A stretch of 7,374 bases of DNA from JARYGU01 sp033795365 (GTDB lineage: Bacteria > Pseudomonadota > Alphaproteobacteria > Rhizobiales > Rhizobiaceae): contig JARYGU010000044.1 of assembly GCA_033795365.1 (NCBI GenBank), positions 1-7,374 of the forward strand, given 5' to 3'. Below the pieces are notes generated by a model. The model was not told the origin of the DNA and searched no databases. It saw only the letters and a program-made list of their open reading frames with translations. Position numbers and translations under genes: made by a program. The first letter of the stretch is position 1. Each line of letters begins with the position of its first letter. Of the stretch, positions 1-4,753 are shown in pieces.

Positions 1-75
1 GAGAAGCGCATCAAATTATCACTGGGCTCACGCAGTCCGGTCGAGTATCGAGAAAGCCTTGGCCTAGCCGTATAA
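1..75 (+). pseudogene. IS3-family transposase (OrfB, integrase-core) C-terminal end, partial
   Basis: The first 24 codons read EKRIKLSLGSRSPVEYRESL followed by GLAV and a TAA stop at 73-75. The pattern basic-I-x-L-x-x-x-(S/T)P-x-E-Y-R-x-S-L is the usual C-terminal tail of IS3-family OrfB transposases (rve integrase core, DDE), which cut and join the IS ends. The catalytic residues lie outside the window, so it cannot be said whether the gene is intact. It is listed as partial rather than proven broken. Confidence 0.7.
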
Positions 76-112
76 ATCAGTCCAACTTTTTATCCGCATC
101 CCCCCCGGGTCA
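1..112 (+). mobile_element. IS3-family insertion sequence, right end (partial)
   Basis: The right end of an IS cut by the window edge. It holds the end of a transposase frame, followed by about 37 bp that finish in CCCCCCCGGGTCA at 112. Read from the outside this is TGACCCGGGGGGG, which fits the TG...CA ends of IS3-family elements. The left end is outside the window, so the inverted repeat and the target duplication cannot be checked. The exact end at 112 is inferred from the TG/CA rule only. Confidence 0.6.
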
Positions 113-165
113 GCTCTCAGTGCAAATCAACAGTCGAGACATCCGTTGCAACGGTTCAGGATGAT

Positions 166-438
166 GTGAGGGAAATGAAGCCGGTCACCGACGAGGTGGG
201 GCGCTGGAAGCTCATGGGCATGGGTGCGCTCGGAGTGATCGGCATTGGCGCGCTGGCGGCAGGCGTCACCTTTGCGGAGGCTATTCCGCCGGATCGTCCG
301 GATCGTGGTCGGAGGGTGATCGGCGGCAATATTCTCGGGGTTTGGCAGCGCTGGGCGAGGCCTCCAAATTGCCTGATTTCCCTTGACCTTGCGTTGCTAT
401 CGGACTTTTCTGTTTCAATGCGGGGCGACCGGCATTGA
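166..438 (+). CDS. Hypothetical small single-span membrane protein (possibly frameshifted)
   Basis: An open frame of 90 codons from GTG 166, or 87 from ATG 175. The N-terminus (MKPVTDEVGRWKLMGMGALG and on) has a short polar stretch and then one clear hydrophobic segment rich in Gly/Ala/Ile, at about residues 15-35 from the ATG. After that the frame loses protein character (PPDRPDRGRR...). If one T of the TTT near 270-272 is dropped, the frame instead continues as an Arg-rich amphipathic tail (LRRLFRRIVRIVVGG) and stops at 317-319. That gives a membrane protein of about 47 aa, a more natural small-protein shape. No family is recognised. The AGGG before ATG 175 is only about 2 nt away, too close for a good ribosome site, and GTG 166 has only a weak CAGG. 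The first 35 residues look coding; the rest is doubtful. Confidence 0.3.
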   Translation: MREMKPVTDEVGRWKLMGMGALGVIGIGALAAGVTFAEAIPPDRPDRGRRVIGGNILGVWQRWARPPNCLISLDLALLSDFSVSMRGDRH

Positions 439-514
439 TCGCCGCCAGACGACATAATGGAACTTTTTATCCCATCCTGCGCTTGAAGAATGATAAGCAT
501 GAGAGGAAATTTTG

Positions 515-979
515 ATGAAGAAACTGGCAATTCTGGCATTGTCGCTCATGACGGCGATCTCCGGTGTCAGCCCGTCCTTCGCATTCCCATCCGCGGTGGT
601 CCCGGTTGCGCATTCTTCGAATATCGAATTTGCGCAAGCCCGCGAGGGCACAAACGAATGGCGCAACCGGAACCGTGCCATTCGCAGGGATATTCGTCGC
701 GACCGCGACCGCAACTGGGATCGCCGCAGCTGGCGCGGTCATCGTGGCTATCGCTATAGCCGGCCGGGCTATCGTCGCCATTCCGACGGCTGGTGGTATC
801 CGCTTGCAGCCTTTGGCGCGGGGGCGATTGTCGGTGGTGCTCTTTCCGGTGGATCGGCAAGCGGGGGTGGGAACTCGCATACCCAATGGTGCGCCAACCG
901 CTACCGTTCCTACAGGGCTTACGACAACACGTTCCAGCCCTATAACGGACCTCGCCAGCGGTGCGTTTCCCCGTACTGA
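515..979 (+). CDS. BA14K family protein, secreted/envelope lectin-like
   Basis: A 154-aa protein of the BA14K family, first described as a Brucella 14-kDa immunoreactive, lectin-like protein and common in Rhizobiales. The sequence shows a Sec signal peptide (MKKLAILALSLMTAISGVSP, likely cleaved after SFA near residue 24). An Arg/Trp/Tyr-rich mid region follows (about 47-92: RNRNRAIRRDIRRDRDRNWD and on). Next is a Gly/Ala hydrophobic stretch (about 94-113) and the diagnostic C-terminal module WCANRYRSYRAYDNTFQPYN...RQRCVSPY with two cysteines. ATG 515 is preferred over TTG 512 because GAGAGGA at 501-507 sits 7 nt upstream of it. It stands alone on its strand. Its exact role is not established; an envelope or surface function is inferred from the family. 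Confidence 0.9.
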   Translation: MKKLAILALSLMTAISGVSPSFAFPSAVVPVAHSSNIEFAQAREGTNEWRNRNRAIRRDIRRDRDRNWDRRSWRGHRGYRYSRPGYRRHSDGWWYPLAAFGAGAIVGGALSGGSASGGGNSHTQWCANRYRSYRAYDNTFQPYNGPRQRCVSPY

Positions 980-1002
980 TCGACAATAAGCTTGTTGAAT
1001 AG

Positions 1003-1104
1003 AGCGGCCCGCTGAATATCAATCAGACGGCCAAGGGCGGCGATATCCGCGTGGTGAAGGAGATCCTGCAAAGGATCGAGGCCGCACAGAGAAATGGACG
1101 ATGA
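1003..1104 (+). pseudogene. Orphan coding fragment, C-terminal end of an unknown protein
   Basis: A stop-free stretch of 33 codons between TAG 1000-1002 and TGA 1102-1104, reading ...NINQTAKGGDIRVVKEILQR and IEAAQRNGR. It looks like the last helix of a helical protein. The pattern (A-x-x-GD-x-x-x-(V/L)-x-x-(I/L)L-x-R) recalls the C-terminus of small phage-type DUF5681 proteins, but it is too short for a firm match. It has no start codon or ribosome site, so it is probably a remnant. It ends just before the small-RNA array on the opposite strand. Confidence 0.25.
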
Positions 1105-1110
1105 TCAATG

Positions 1111-1189
1111 GAAAAGGCTCCGCCGGGAGTAGGGGGGCGGAGCCTTGGCTCAACGGCTTAGAGAAGGGTGAAGGGAGGCGCGCTGAGCT
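1111..1189 (-). ncRNA. Candidate trans-acting sRNA, unit 3 of a tandem array
   Basis: A minus-strand RNA of about 78 nt predicted from promoter, structure and terminator. It starts about 9 nt after the -10 GTT (1198-1200). Hairpin 1 pairs GCUCAGCG (1188-1181) with CGUUGAGC (1155-1148): 8 pairs including one G-U. Its 25-nt loop is almost all pyrimidine at the core (CUCCCUUCACCCUUCUCU). After one base comes a perfect 11-bp hairpin (1136-1146 with 1114-1124, loop CCCCUACUCCC) with a UUUU run at its 3' end (1115-1112). A C/U-rich loop suits pairing with Shine-Dalgarno regions of mRNAs. The same two-hairpin layout occurs in units 1 and 2. It resembles the alphaproteobacterial cuckoo/CcsR and alpha-r14 anti-SD RNAs; GsrN of Caulobacter is another stress-sigma RNA with a C-rich loop. 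No open frame is needed to explain it. Confidence 0.65.
1112..1146 (-). terminator. Rho-independent terminator of sRNA unit 3
   Basis: A perfect 11-bp stem, AAGGCTCCGCC with GGCGGAGCCTT, and an 11-nt loop. Read on the minus strand the stem runs into TTTTCC. On the plus strand there is no T run after it, so termination of minus-strand transcripts is the better reading. Confidence 0.65.
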
Positions 1190-1197
1190 GACACTTG

Positions 1198-1222
1198 AAC
1201 TAGCAGCGATGATGTTTGTTCC
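1198..1222 (-). promoter_or_regulatory. EcfG-type (general stress sigma) promoter of sRNA unit 3
   Basis: On the minus strand GGAAC (1222-1218), exactly 17 nt, then GTT (1200-1198). This matches the alphaproteobacterial EcfG/sigma-T consensus GGAAC-N16-17-(C)GTT, except for A instead of C before GTT. The first hairpin of unit 3 begins 9 nt after GTT, where transcription should start. The -35 lies 3 nt past the hairpin that ends unit 2. Confidence 0.6.
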
Positions 1223-1224
1223 AA

Positions 1225-1308
1225 CGAGACCCCGCCGGGAACCGACCAGGAATTCGGCGGGGTCTCAGCCCGGCGATGGCTAAAGTTGTGGGATTGAGAG
1301 CCGGGCTT
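1225..1308 (-). ncRNA. Candidate trans-acting sRNA, unit 2 of a tandem array
   Basis: A minus-strand RNA of about 83 nt. Hairpin 1 pairs AGCCCGGC (1307-1300) with GCCGGGCU (1274-1267), 8 perfect pairs. Its 25-nt loop holds CUCAAUCCCAC. Hairpin 2 follows with no gap: 12 perfect pairs, GAGACCCCGCCG (1266-1255) with CGGCGGGGUCUC (1237-1226), and a 17-nt loop. Spacing from the promoter GTT to hairpin 1 is 7 nt, against 9 nt in units 1 and 3. The loop is less anti-SD-like than those of units 1 and 3, so its targets may differ. The last hairpin lacks a clear U run (it is followed by GUUGG), so termination may be leaky or the 3' end may be set by processing. Confidence 0.6.
1226..1266. repeat. 12-bp perfect inverted repeat, terminator-like hairpin of sRNA unit 2
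   Basis: GAGACCCCGCCG at 1226-1237 and its exact reverse complement at 1255-1266, with a 17-bp loop. It is GC-rich and strong but has no T run on either side, so a standard intrinsic terminator is not certain. By position and architecture it corresponds to the second hairpin of the other two units. Confidence 0.7.
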
Positions 1309-1314
1309 GCACCA

Positions 1315-1339
1315 AACCATCTCCCGCATAGAAGGTTCC
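1315..1339 (-). promoter_or_regulatory. EcfG-type (general stress sigma) promoter of sRNA unit 2
   Basis: On the minus strand GGAAC (1339-1335), exactly 17 nt, then GTT (1317-1315). This is the same signal and spacer as for unit 3 and for the DUF892 gene. Its -10 lies 117 bp upstream of that of unit 3, matching the repeat period of the array. Confidence 0.6.
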
Positions 1340-1342
1340 GAA

Positions 1343-1421
1343 GGAAAGATGACGCCGCCGGGATAGGAAGCGGGGCCTTAACCCAGTTATCTGCTTTCGG
1401 GGGGAGGAGACACCGGGCTTG
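1343..1421 (-). ncRNA. Candidate trans-acting sRNA with CUCCUCCC loop, unit 1 of a tandem array
   Basis: A minus-strand RNA of about 78 nt. Hairpin 1 pairs AGCCCGGU (1419-1412) with ACUGGGUU (1387-1380): 8 pairs, two of them G-U. Its 24-nt loop contains CUCCUCCC, the anti-Shine-Dalgarno motif that marks cuckoo RNAs (CcsR1-4 in Rhodobacter) and the related alpha-r14 RNAs of rhizobia. Hairpin 2 is weaker: GGCCCCGC (1377-1370) with GCGGCGUC (1358-1351), one C-C mismatch, 11-nt loop UUCCUAUCCCG, and then a U-rich tail AUCUUUCC. It begins 47 nt past the stop of the 82-aa gene on the same strand, so it could also be processed from that gene's 3' end. Confidence 0.6.
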
Positions 1422-1428
1422 GCGCTCA

Positions 1429-1454
1429 AACTCACTTGCACGACAAGGTGCTCC
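1429..1454 (-). promoter_or_regulatory. Degenerate EcfG-like promoter of sRNA unit 1
   Basis: In the position where units 2 and 3 have GGAAC-N17-GTT, unit 1 has GGAGC (1454-1450), 18 nt, and GTT (1431-1429). One base and the spacer differ from consensus, so this is probably weak or inactive. It is identified mainly from its place in the array; the -10 spacing to unit 2 is 114 bp. Confidence 0.3.
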
Positions 1455-1465
1455 GAAAAGCAAGT

Positions 1466-1714
1466 TCAACCCGATGTTGTCGCTTTCGGCTCTTGGCGAT
1501 GCCGAACGCCGGCCACGCACAATGCCACCAGGCTATCCTTACGCGTCATTCCGCGGTCGTACATGGACATCGCATATTGCGCCACTCTTTGGCGTTCCTC
1601 GGCGGTGTGGTTCAAGTCGGTGCTTTCGCAGACTTCCTCGACCACGCTTTGAAGCAGATCAACCTCCTCCGGGAGGTAAACTCCGGGCGAGTAGGATTCC
1701 GTTTGGAAGGACAT
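1466..1714 (-). CDS. Hypothetical protein, small helical, rhizobial type
   Basis: An 82-aa soluble, acidic, helical protein starting MSFQTESYSPGVYLPEEVDL and ending in a polar tail. The middle (about 45-70: ERQRVAQYAMSMYDRGMTRK and on) resembles small uncharacterised rhizobial proteins with a ...YxxxMYxRGMxxxxxLxxLC... pattern; no function is known. ATG 1714 is chosen because GGAGA lies about 7 nt upstream; the in-frame ATG at 1720 would be only 1-2 nt from it. The gene is immediately upstream of, and on the same strand as, the three-unit sRNA array. No EcfG-type promoter was seen in front of it. Confidence 0.65.
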   Translation of the reverse strand: MSFQTESYSPGVYLPEEVDLLQSVVEEVCESTDLNHTAEERQRVAQYAMSMYDRGMTRKDSLVALCVAGVRHRQEPKATTSG

Positions 1715-2081
1715 TAGCATTCTCCGCATTGGGGCGAGAGTATATCCTCCCCGCCACCGGCGCCCTGAAAAATGGCCGATGATCACAATCATCAGCTTTG
1801 TAGCTCGATATGTCGAATCACTTATTGCCGTGAAAGATAAAAAACCCTGCTGTCAAGGCGGCTCCATTGGTGTGCATGAACAATGGCTCGCCCTCCGGAG
1901 CGGCCATCTTTCAAACCTTTGTTCCTGCTCGACGTAAAAATTATGAGCAGGGATCGCGAGATTCTACCGGAAGGGTGTATTGACACCTTGCCTTCAGCCG
2001 TAAAGTAGCTTGCAACGTCAAAGGGAACCAATTCGCAATGTTCCGCGCTTCGTTGGGCACTGAACTGCAAGGAATTATCAG
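1715..2081. other. Divergent intergenic region
   Basis: About 370 bp between two divergently read genes, so it should hold promoters for both. Seen: a 6-bp inverted repeat CCATTG/CAATGG (1864-1869 and 1881-1886, 11-nt loop) and a TTGACA at 1980-1985 without a well-spaced -10. GGAAC occurs at 2024-2028, but no GTT follows at 16-17 nt. No convincing gene was found on either strand. Confidence 0.5.
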
Positions 2082-2471
2082 GTGGGGTCTGTCACCATAT
2101 TGCTAGCCGAGGACGAAACATTACTGCTGATAGATTACGAGCATGCACTGTCAGAAGCAGGATTTGATGTCGTCACCGTGCCGAGCGGCAAAAATGCCAT
2201 TAAGCTCTTAACCACCGCGGAGTTGCCCGTTCACGGTTTGGTGACCGACATCCGGTTTGGCGAGCTTCCGGATGGATGGGATGTAGCGCGCGTCGCTCGG
2301 GAGGTCGATCCAGAAATGCCAGTGGTCTATGTCAGTGGCGATAGTGCTCCGGATTGGGCGTCAAAAGGGGTCCCAAACAGCATCATGATCGAAAAGCCCT
2401 TCGCTATTGCTCAGTTGGTCACGGCAATCTCTCAACTGCTTAACGATAGGTCGCCTCGTTCAACATTGTAA
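2082..2471 (+). CDS. Stand-alone response-regulator receiver protein
   Basis: A 129-aa single-domain CheY-like receiver with no output domain. Visible parts: the acidic pocket E10-D11 (LLAEDE), the phosphate acceptor D56 in LVTDIRFG, the switch Ser S85 in VVYVSGDS, and the conserved lysine K105 in IEKPF. All residues needed for phosphorylation and signalling are present. Such proteins relay phosphate or bind a partner; in rhizobia single receivers of this type often work with HWE/HisKA_2 histidine kinases, but no kinase is in the window. The start is GTG 2082, with AAGGAA at 2069-2074 placed 7 nt upstream. It is single-gene, facing the minus-strand DUF2934/DUF892 operon. The kinase partner is unknown. 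Confidence 0.9.
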   Translation: MGSVTILLAEDETLLLIDYEHALSEAGFDVVTVPSGKNAIKLLTTAELPVHGLVTDIRFGELPDGWDVARVAREVDPEMPVVYVSGDSAPDWASKGVPNSIMIEKPFAIAQLVTAISQLLNDRSPRSTL

Positions 2472-2571
2472 TACATGCGCCCGAGCGCCTATTTACCGTC
2501 GGCCTAACGTCGATGGATTCAATCCTGCAGAGGCGAAAGGTGCACCAATGATTAGCATTTAAGCCTGCTGG

Positions 2572-2778
2572 TTATTGTTGCTCCATCGGAGCGCCAAGAC
2601 TTTGTTTCTGCTTTCGCGATCTTGATGAGGAAGATTCGACGCTAGGCCTACCTTCTTCTGCGGCCAATTGGTGAGCCGCTTGCTCCCAGAATTCGAGATC
2701 TCTACCATCGGGCATTCCGGCTTGCTCCCAGATCGCGTAAGCACGGCGCCTGATCAGCTCTTCGGTATTGGTATCCAT
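2572..2778 (-). CDS. DUF2934 domain protein
   Basis: A 68-aa protein starting MDTNTEELIRRRAYAIWEQA. The DUF2934 signature (E-x-x-I-R-x-R-A-Y-x-(I/L)W-E-x-x-G-x-P-x-G-x-x-x-x-(F/H)W-x-x-A) fills residues 5-38, and a Ser/Lys/Arg-rich, probably disordered tail follows (about 42-60). Its function is unknown; the family is common in rhizobia, often near stress genes. ATG 2778 has a strong GGGAGGAG about 4-5 nt upstream, so the longer frame to 2811 is rejected. It lies 29 nt after the DUF892 stop on the same strand and is very likely cotranscribed, under the promoter at 3345-3369. Confidence 0.85.
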   Translation of the reverse strand: MDTNTEELIRRRAYAIWEQAGMPDGRDLEFWEQAAHQLAAEEGRPSVESSSSRSRKQKQSLGAPMEQQ

Positions 2779-2807
2779 TTGTCTCCTCCCATTTTGCGAT
2801 GATCGTG

Positions 2808-3317
2808 TCATCGTTTCGCCGGATCGTCACCTTCGTCCCTGGTGAGGAATTGCAGGGTCACGGCACCGACGTTATCTTCGAGCCACTTTGCCATGGCGAT
2901 TTCCTCATCCAGAATGCGTTGGCAGACGTTGACCGTTTCCATGTCCCCGACATAGTCGGCCGTCGCTATCAGAATGCGATAACTGGCAATCTCCATGTGC
3001 TCAAAGGTGTAGCTCGCCAGCGACCCCTTGACGACCTCGTCGCTCGCAAACATCCCGCCGAGTCCTTGCGCCATGGCAGTCAATTTGCCGGCGACATCCT
3101 TCATCGTCGAAGTCCCGCCCGAGAGACGGTCCAGACAGCCTTGCAGGAGCATCGCCTGCTGTTTCGTTTCTTCGATGTGCTGACCGATGCGCGCTTTCAG
3201 CTCGGGATAATTTTCCAGCCGCTCATACTGAGCGTTCAACATCGTCTCGGCTTGCTGCTCCATGGCATGGGCGTCACGAAGCCATGCGATCAGATTGTCA
3301 CGTGCATTGGTGGCCAT
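2808..3317 (-). CDS. DUF892 (YciE/YciF) ferritin-like stress protein
   Basis: A 169-aa protein of the DUF892 family (YciE/YciF), a four-helix ferritin-like bundle linked to stress response; some members are described as ferroxidase-like. It matches the usual length and layout: helix 1 with DAHAMEQQAETML (about 15-27), helix 2 with HIEETKQQA (47-55), helix 3 with YTFEHMEIASY (103-113), helix 4 with RILDEEIAMAKWLEDN (134-149). Candidate metal ligands are E20, E50, E106/E109 and E139. It is cytoplasmic, with no signal peptide. ATG 3317 has AGGAG 6-7 nt upstream. It is the first gene of an operon with DUF2934. An EcfG-type promoter precedes it, and an IS5-family element is inserted just upstream of that promoter. 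Confidence 0.9.
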   Translation of the reverse strand: MATNARDNLIAWLRDAHAMEQQAETMLNAQYERLENYPELKARIGQHIEETKQQAMLLQGCLDRLSGGTSTMKDVAGKLTAMAQGLGGMFASDEVVKGSLASYTFEHMEIASYRILIATADYVGDMETVNVCQRILDEEIAMAKWLEDNVGAVTLQFLTRDEGDDPAKR

Positions 3318-3344
3318 TTTGATCTCCTGTGTTTGTTGAAGTTA

Positions 3345-3369
3345 AACAGCAAGAGAAAGCCGTTGTTCC
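3345..3369 (-). promoter_or_regulatory. EcfG-type promoter of the DUF892-DUF2934 operon
   Basis: On the minus strand GGAAC (3369-3365), exactly 17 nt, then GTT (3347-3345). This is the general-stress sigma factor consensus. The -10 GTT ends 27 nt before the start codon, leaving a short leader with AGGAG. DUF892/YciF-type genes are known members of general stress regulons in alphaproteobacteria, which supports the call. The IS5-family element begins 20 bp further upstream and leaves the promoter whole. Confidence 0.75.
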
Positions 3370-3389
3370 ATTTCGCTGATGATGCGTAA

Positions 3390-4309
3390 GAGTCTATTCA
3401 AGAAAGCGGATATCGCGCCAGCCGTCGTGTCATGAGCTTGATCATTGCGGTTTGGATGAAGGCGAGGCTTGTGTCCGAGAAACGTTCGAAATCCTTTGCC
3501 ATTCGACGGTTTATGCCGAGCCAGGCCAGCGTCCTCTCGACGATCGATCGCGTCGGTAGCACTTGGAAACCGGCCTGATTTCGTTTGACGATTTCCATCG
3601 GACGCGGACTGGCCTCTTCGAACGTTGGACCTTGATAGCCGCCATCGCCGCAGATTTTCTCGATGAATGGAAAGCGGTTGGCCAACCTATGGAAAAACAA
3701 GTGCGGCACCGTCGCGATCCTGAATTCCAGCCGAGTGGACTTCGGCTTTCAAAAGCATGCCCAGAGTATCGACCAGAATGTGCCGCTTGCGACCTTTGAT
3801 CCTTTTTCCCGCATCATAGCCGATATCAAATCGGGCGTCGGGGCCAGTCTTCACTGACTGGCTATCGATTATAGCAAATGATGGCTGCTCTTCACGTCCC
3901 TCAAGCTGCCGCGTTCGGCAGTAGAGCGCGTCATGGATACGACGCCACGTCCCGTCCCGGCAGAACCGCCTGAAATAATGATAGACCGTGCTCTTCGGCG
4001 GAAAATCATGCGGCAGCAATGACCACTGGCAACCCGACTGCAGCAGATAGAAAATCCCATCGACGACCGCTCGAAGCGACGTCTTGCGTCTGCGACCATG
4101 TCGGGGCTGCCCTGGCATGAAATGCTCGATCAGGTTCCACTCTCTGTCGGTCAGATCGCTTGCGTAGCGCATGCGGCTTCTGTCATGGTGACGCCGGGTG
4201 AAGGGTGTCCAGGCCATTTGATCTCTCCGTATTTGTCGCAAAATACAAAGAATCTGATTGCCGCCCTTCACTCAACCCCGCCCCATCAGCACCATTCTTG
4301 GACAGACAC
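3390..4309 (-). mobile_element. IS5-family element (IS1031/IS427-like), 920 bp, with TAA target duplication
   Basis: Imperfect terminal inverted repeats: GAGTCTATTCAAGAAAG at 3390-3406 and, from the other end, GTGTCTGTCCAAGAATG at 4309-4293, 13 of 17 identical. TAA flanks both sides (3387-3389 and 4310-4312), the 3-bp type of duplication made by IS1031-like members. Inside is one transposase gene on the minus strand, broken by a single-base frameshift. The transposase stop codon lies inside the inner part of the 3390-side repeat. The ends and the duplication were found by eye from the open-frame limits; the family call is firm from the transposase, the subgroup is a best guess. Confidence 0.8.
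3398..4217 (-). pseudogene. IS5-family DDE transposase, frameshifted
   Basis: Read as one protein of about 272 aa, the usual size for the family. The N-terminal DUF4096-type domain is RYASDLTDREWNLIEHFMPG (from residue 18) and ...FYLLQSGCQWSLLPHDFPPK. The DDE core follows: D118 in AIIDSQSVKTG, D191 in GDGGYQGP, E227 in VERTLAWLGINRR. ATG 4217 has GGAGAG 5-6 nt upstream. The frame breaks near 3692-3698, in GTTTTTCCATAGG: frame one stops at TAG, and removing one base restores VF-HRLANRFPF. The break is between D118 and D191, so without frameshifting no active enzyme is made. A programmed shift on the T5 run is possible, as some IS5 members use frameshifting, but the direction needed (+1) is unusual. 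Confidence 0.8.
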
Positions 4310-4330
4310 TAAGGAAAGCCGAATACCGCT

Positions 4331-4753
4331 TCAGTCGATTATAACACGGCACCATCTGTTGCCCTTATTAGGCCAGCGCTGAGCCAGTCCCTCACTGAGG
4401 AGAACCCTTCCGGCATCGCGTCCGTCCGGCAGGATCACGCGCACGAGTTCACGGCGATCTCGCGTCCGGTCCTTGGAGCCGGAACGCTCTATAGCGTATC
4501 CGCCGCTCATCAGCTCCATCAAACGCCAGACCGACCAATCGCCGAGAACGATCTCCTCGGCGCACTCCGCCTTGCTTAGCTCGGGAGCGTCTATTCCCAC
4601 GAGGCGCCATTTAACACCGTTCTCCCAGCCCGTGTCACCGTCAACGAGGCAGGTCACCCGACGCGCGGCTCTATCTCCTCCTGAGCATATCTCGATCGCA
4701 TGCAAAGGCGTTGCCGCGAGGGCAAGGCAAACTCCGATCACTGCTGTCCTCAT
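4331..4753 (-). CDS. Secreted thermonuclease family (SNase-like) protein
   Basis: A 140-aa staphylococcal-nuclease-fold (TNase) protein, predicted to cut DNA or RNA outside the cytoplasm. A Sec signal peptide (MRTAVIGVCLALAATPLHA, residues 1-19) is followed by the nuclease core. V-DGDTGWENG (about 35-43) is the metal-binding region, WRLVGIDAPEL (about 46-56) carries the first catalytic Arg with the GIDAPE acid pair, and DRTRDRRELVRV (about 90-101) holds the second Arg region. ...AGRVLLSEGLAQRW closes the fold. Length fits a small single-domain member. The start at 4753 overlaps the stop of the upstream gene (ATGA), which with the signal peptide rules out longer starts. The Arg region is DRRELV rather than the usual YGRxLA, so activity should not be assumed. 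The stop lies 21 bp from the IS5-family element. Confidence 0.85.
   Translation of the reverse strand: MRTAVIGVCLALAATPLHAIEICSGGDRAARRVTCLVDGDTGWENGVKWRLVGIDAPELSKAECAEEIVLGDWSVWRLMELMSGGYAIERSGSKDRTRDRRELVRVILPDGRDAGRVLLSEGLAQRWPNKGNRWCRVIID

Noticed and set aside
459..482. GGAAC at 459-463 as an EcfG promoter for the BA14K gene
   Set aside because: No GTT follows at 16 or 17 nt, so only half of the signal is present.
1111..1454. The array as a CRISPR or simple direct repeat
   Set aside because: The units share structure and spacing but little sequence identity, and each has its own promoter, so it is not a direct-repeat/spacer array.
1216..1782. A 188-codon plus-strand open frame over the RNA array
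   Set aside because: It has no ribosome site, its composition is Arg/Pro/Gly-rich without domain character, and it lies antisense to the better-supported 82-aa gene and the hairpin units. It is a by-product of high GC.
1980..2011. TTGACA (1980-1985) as a housekeeping promoter for the receiver gene
   Set aside because: The possible -10 boxes (TAAAGT at 15 bp, TAGCTT at 20 bp) are badly spaced, so the match is not better than chance.
2024..2054. GGAAC at 2024-2028 as an EcfG promoter for the receiver gene
   Set aside because: The nearest GTTs are 11 and 23 nt away, outside the allowed 16-17 nt spacer.
2799..3389. A 196-codon plus-strand frame opposite the DUF892 gene
   Set aside because: It is fully antisense to a clear DUF892 protein that has ribosome site, promoter and family match, and shows no motifs of its own.
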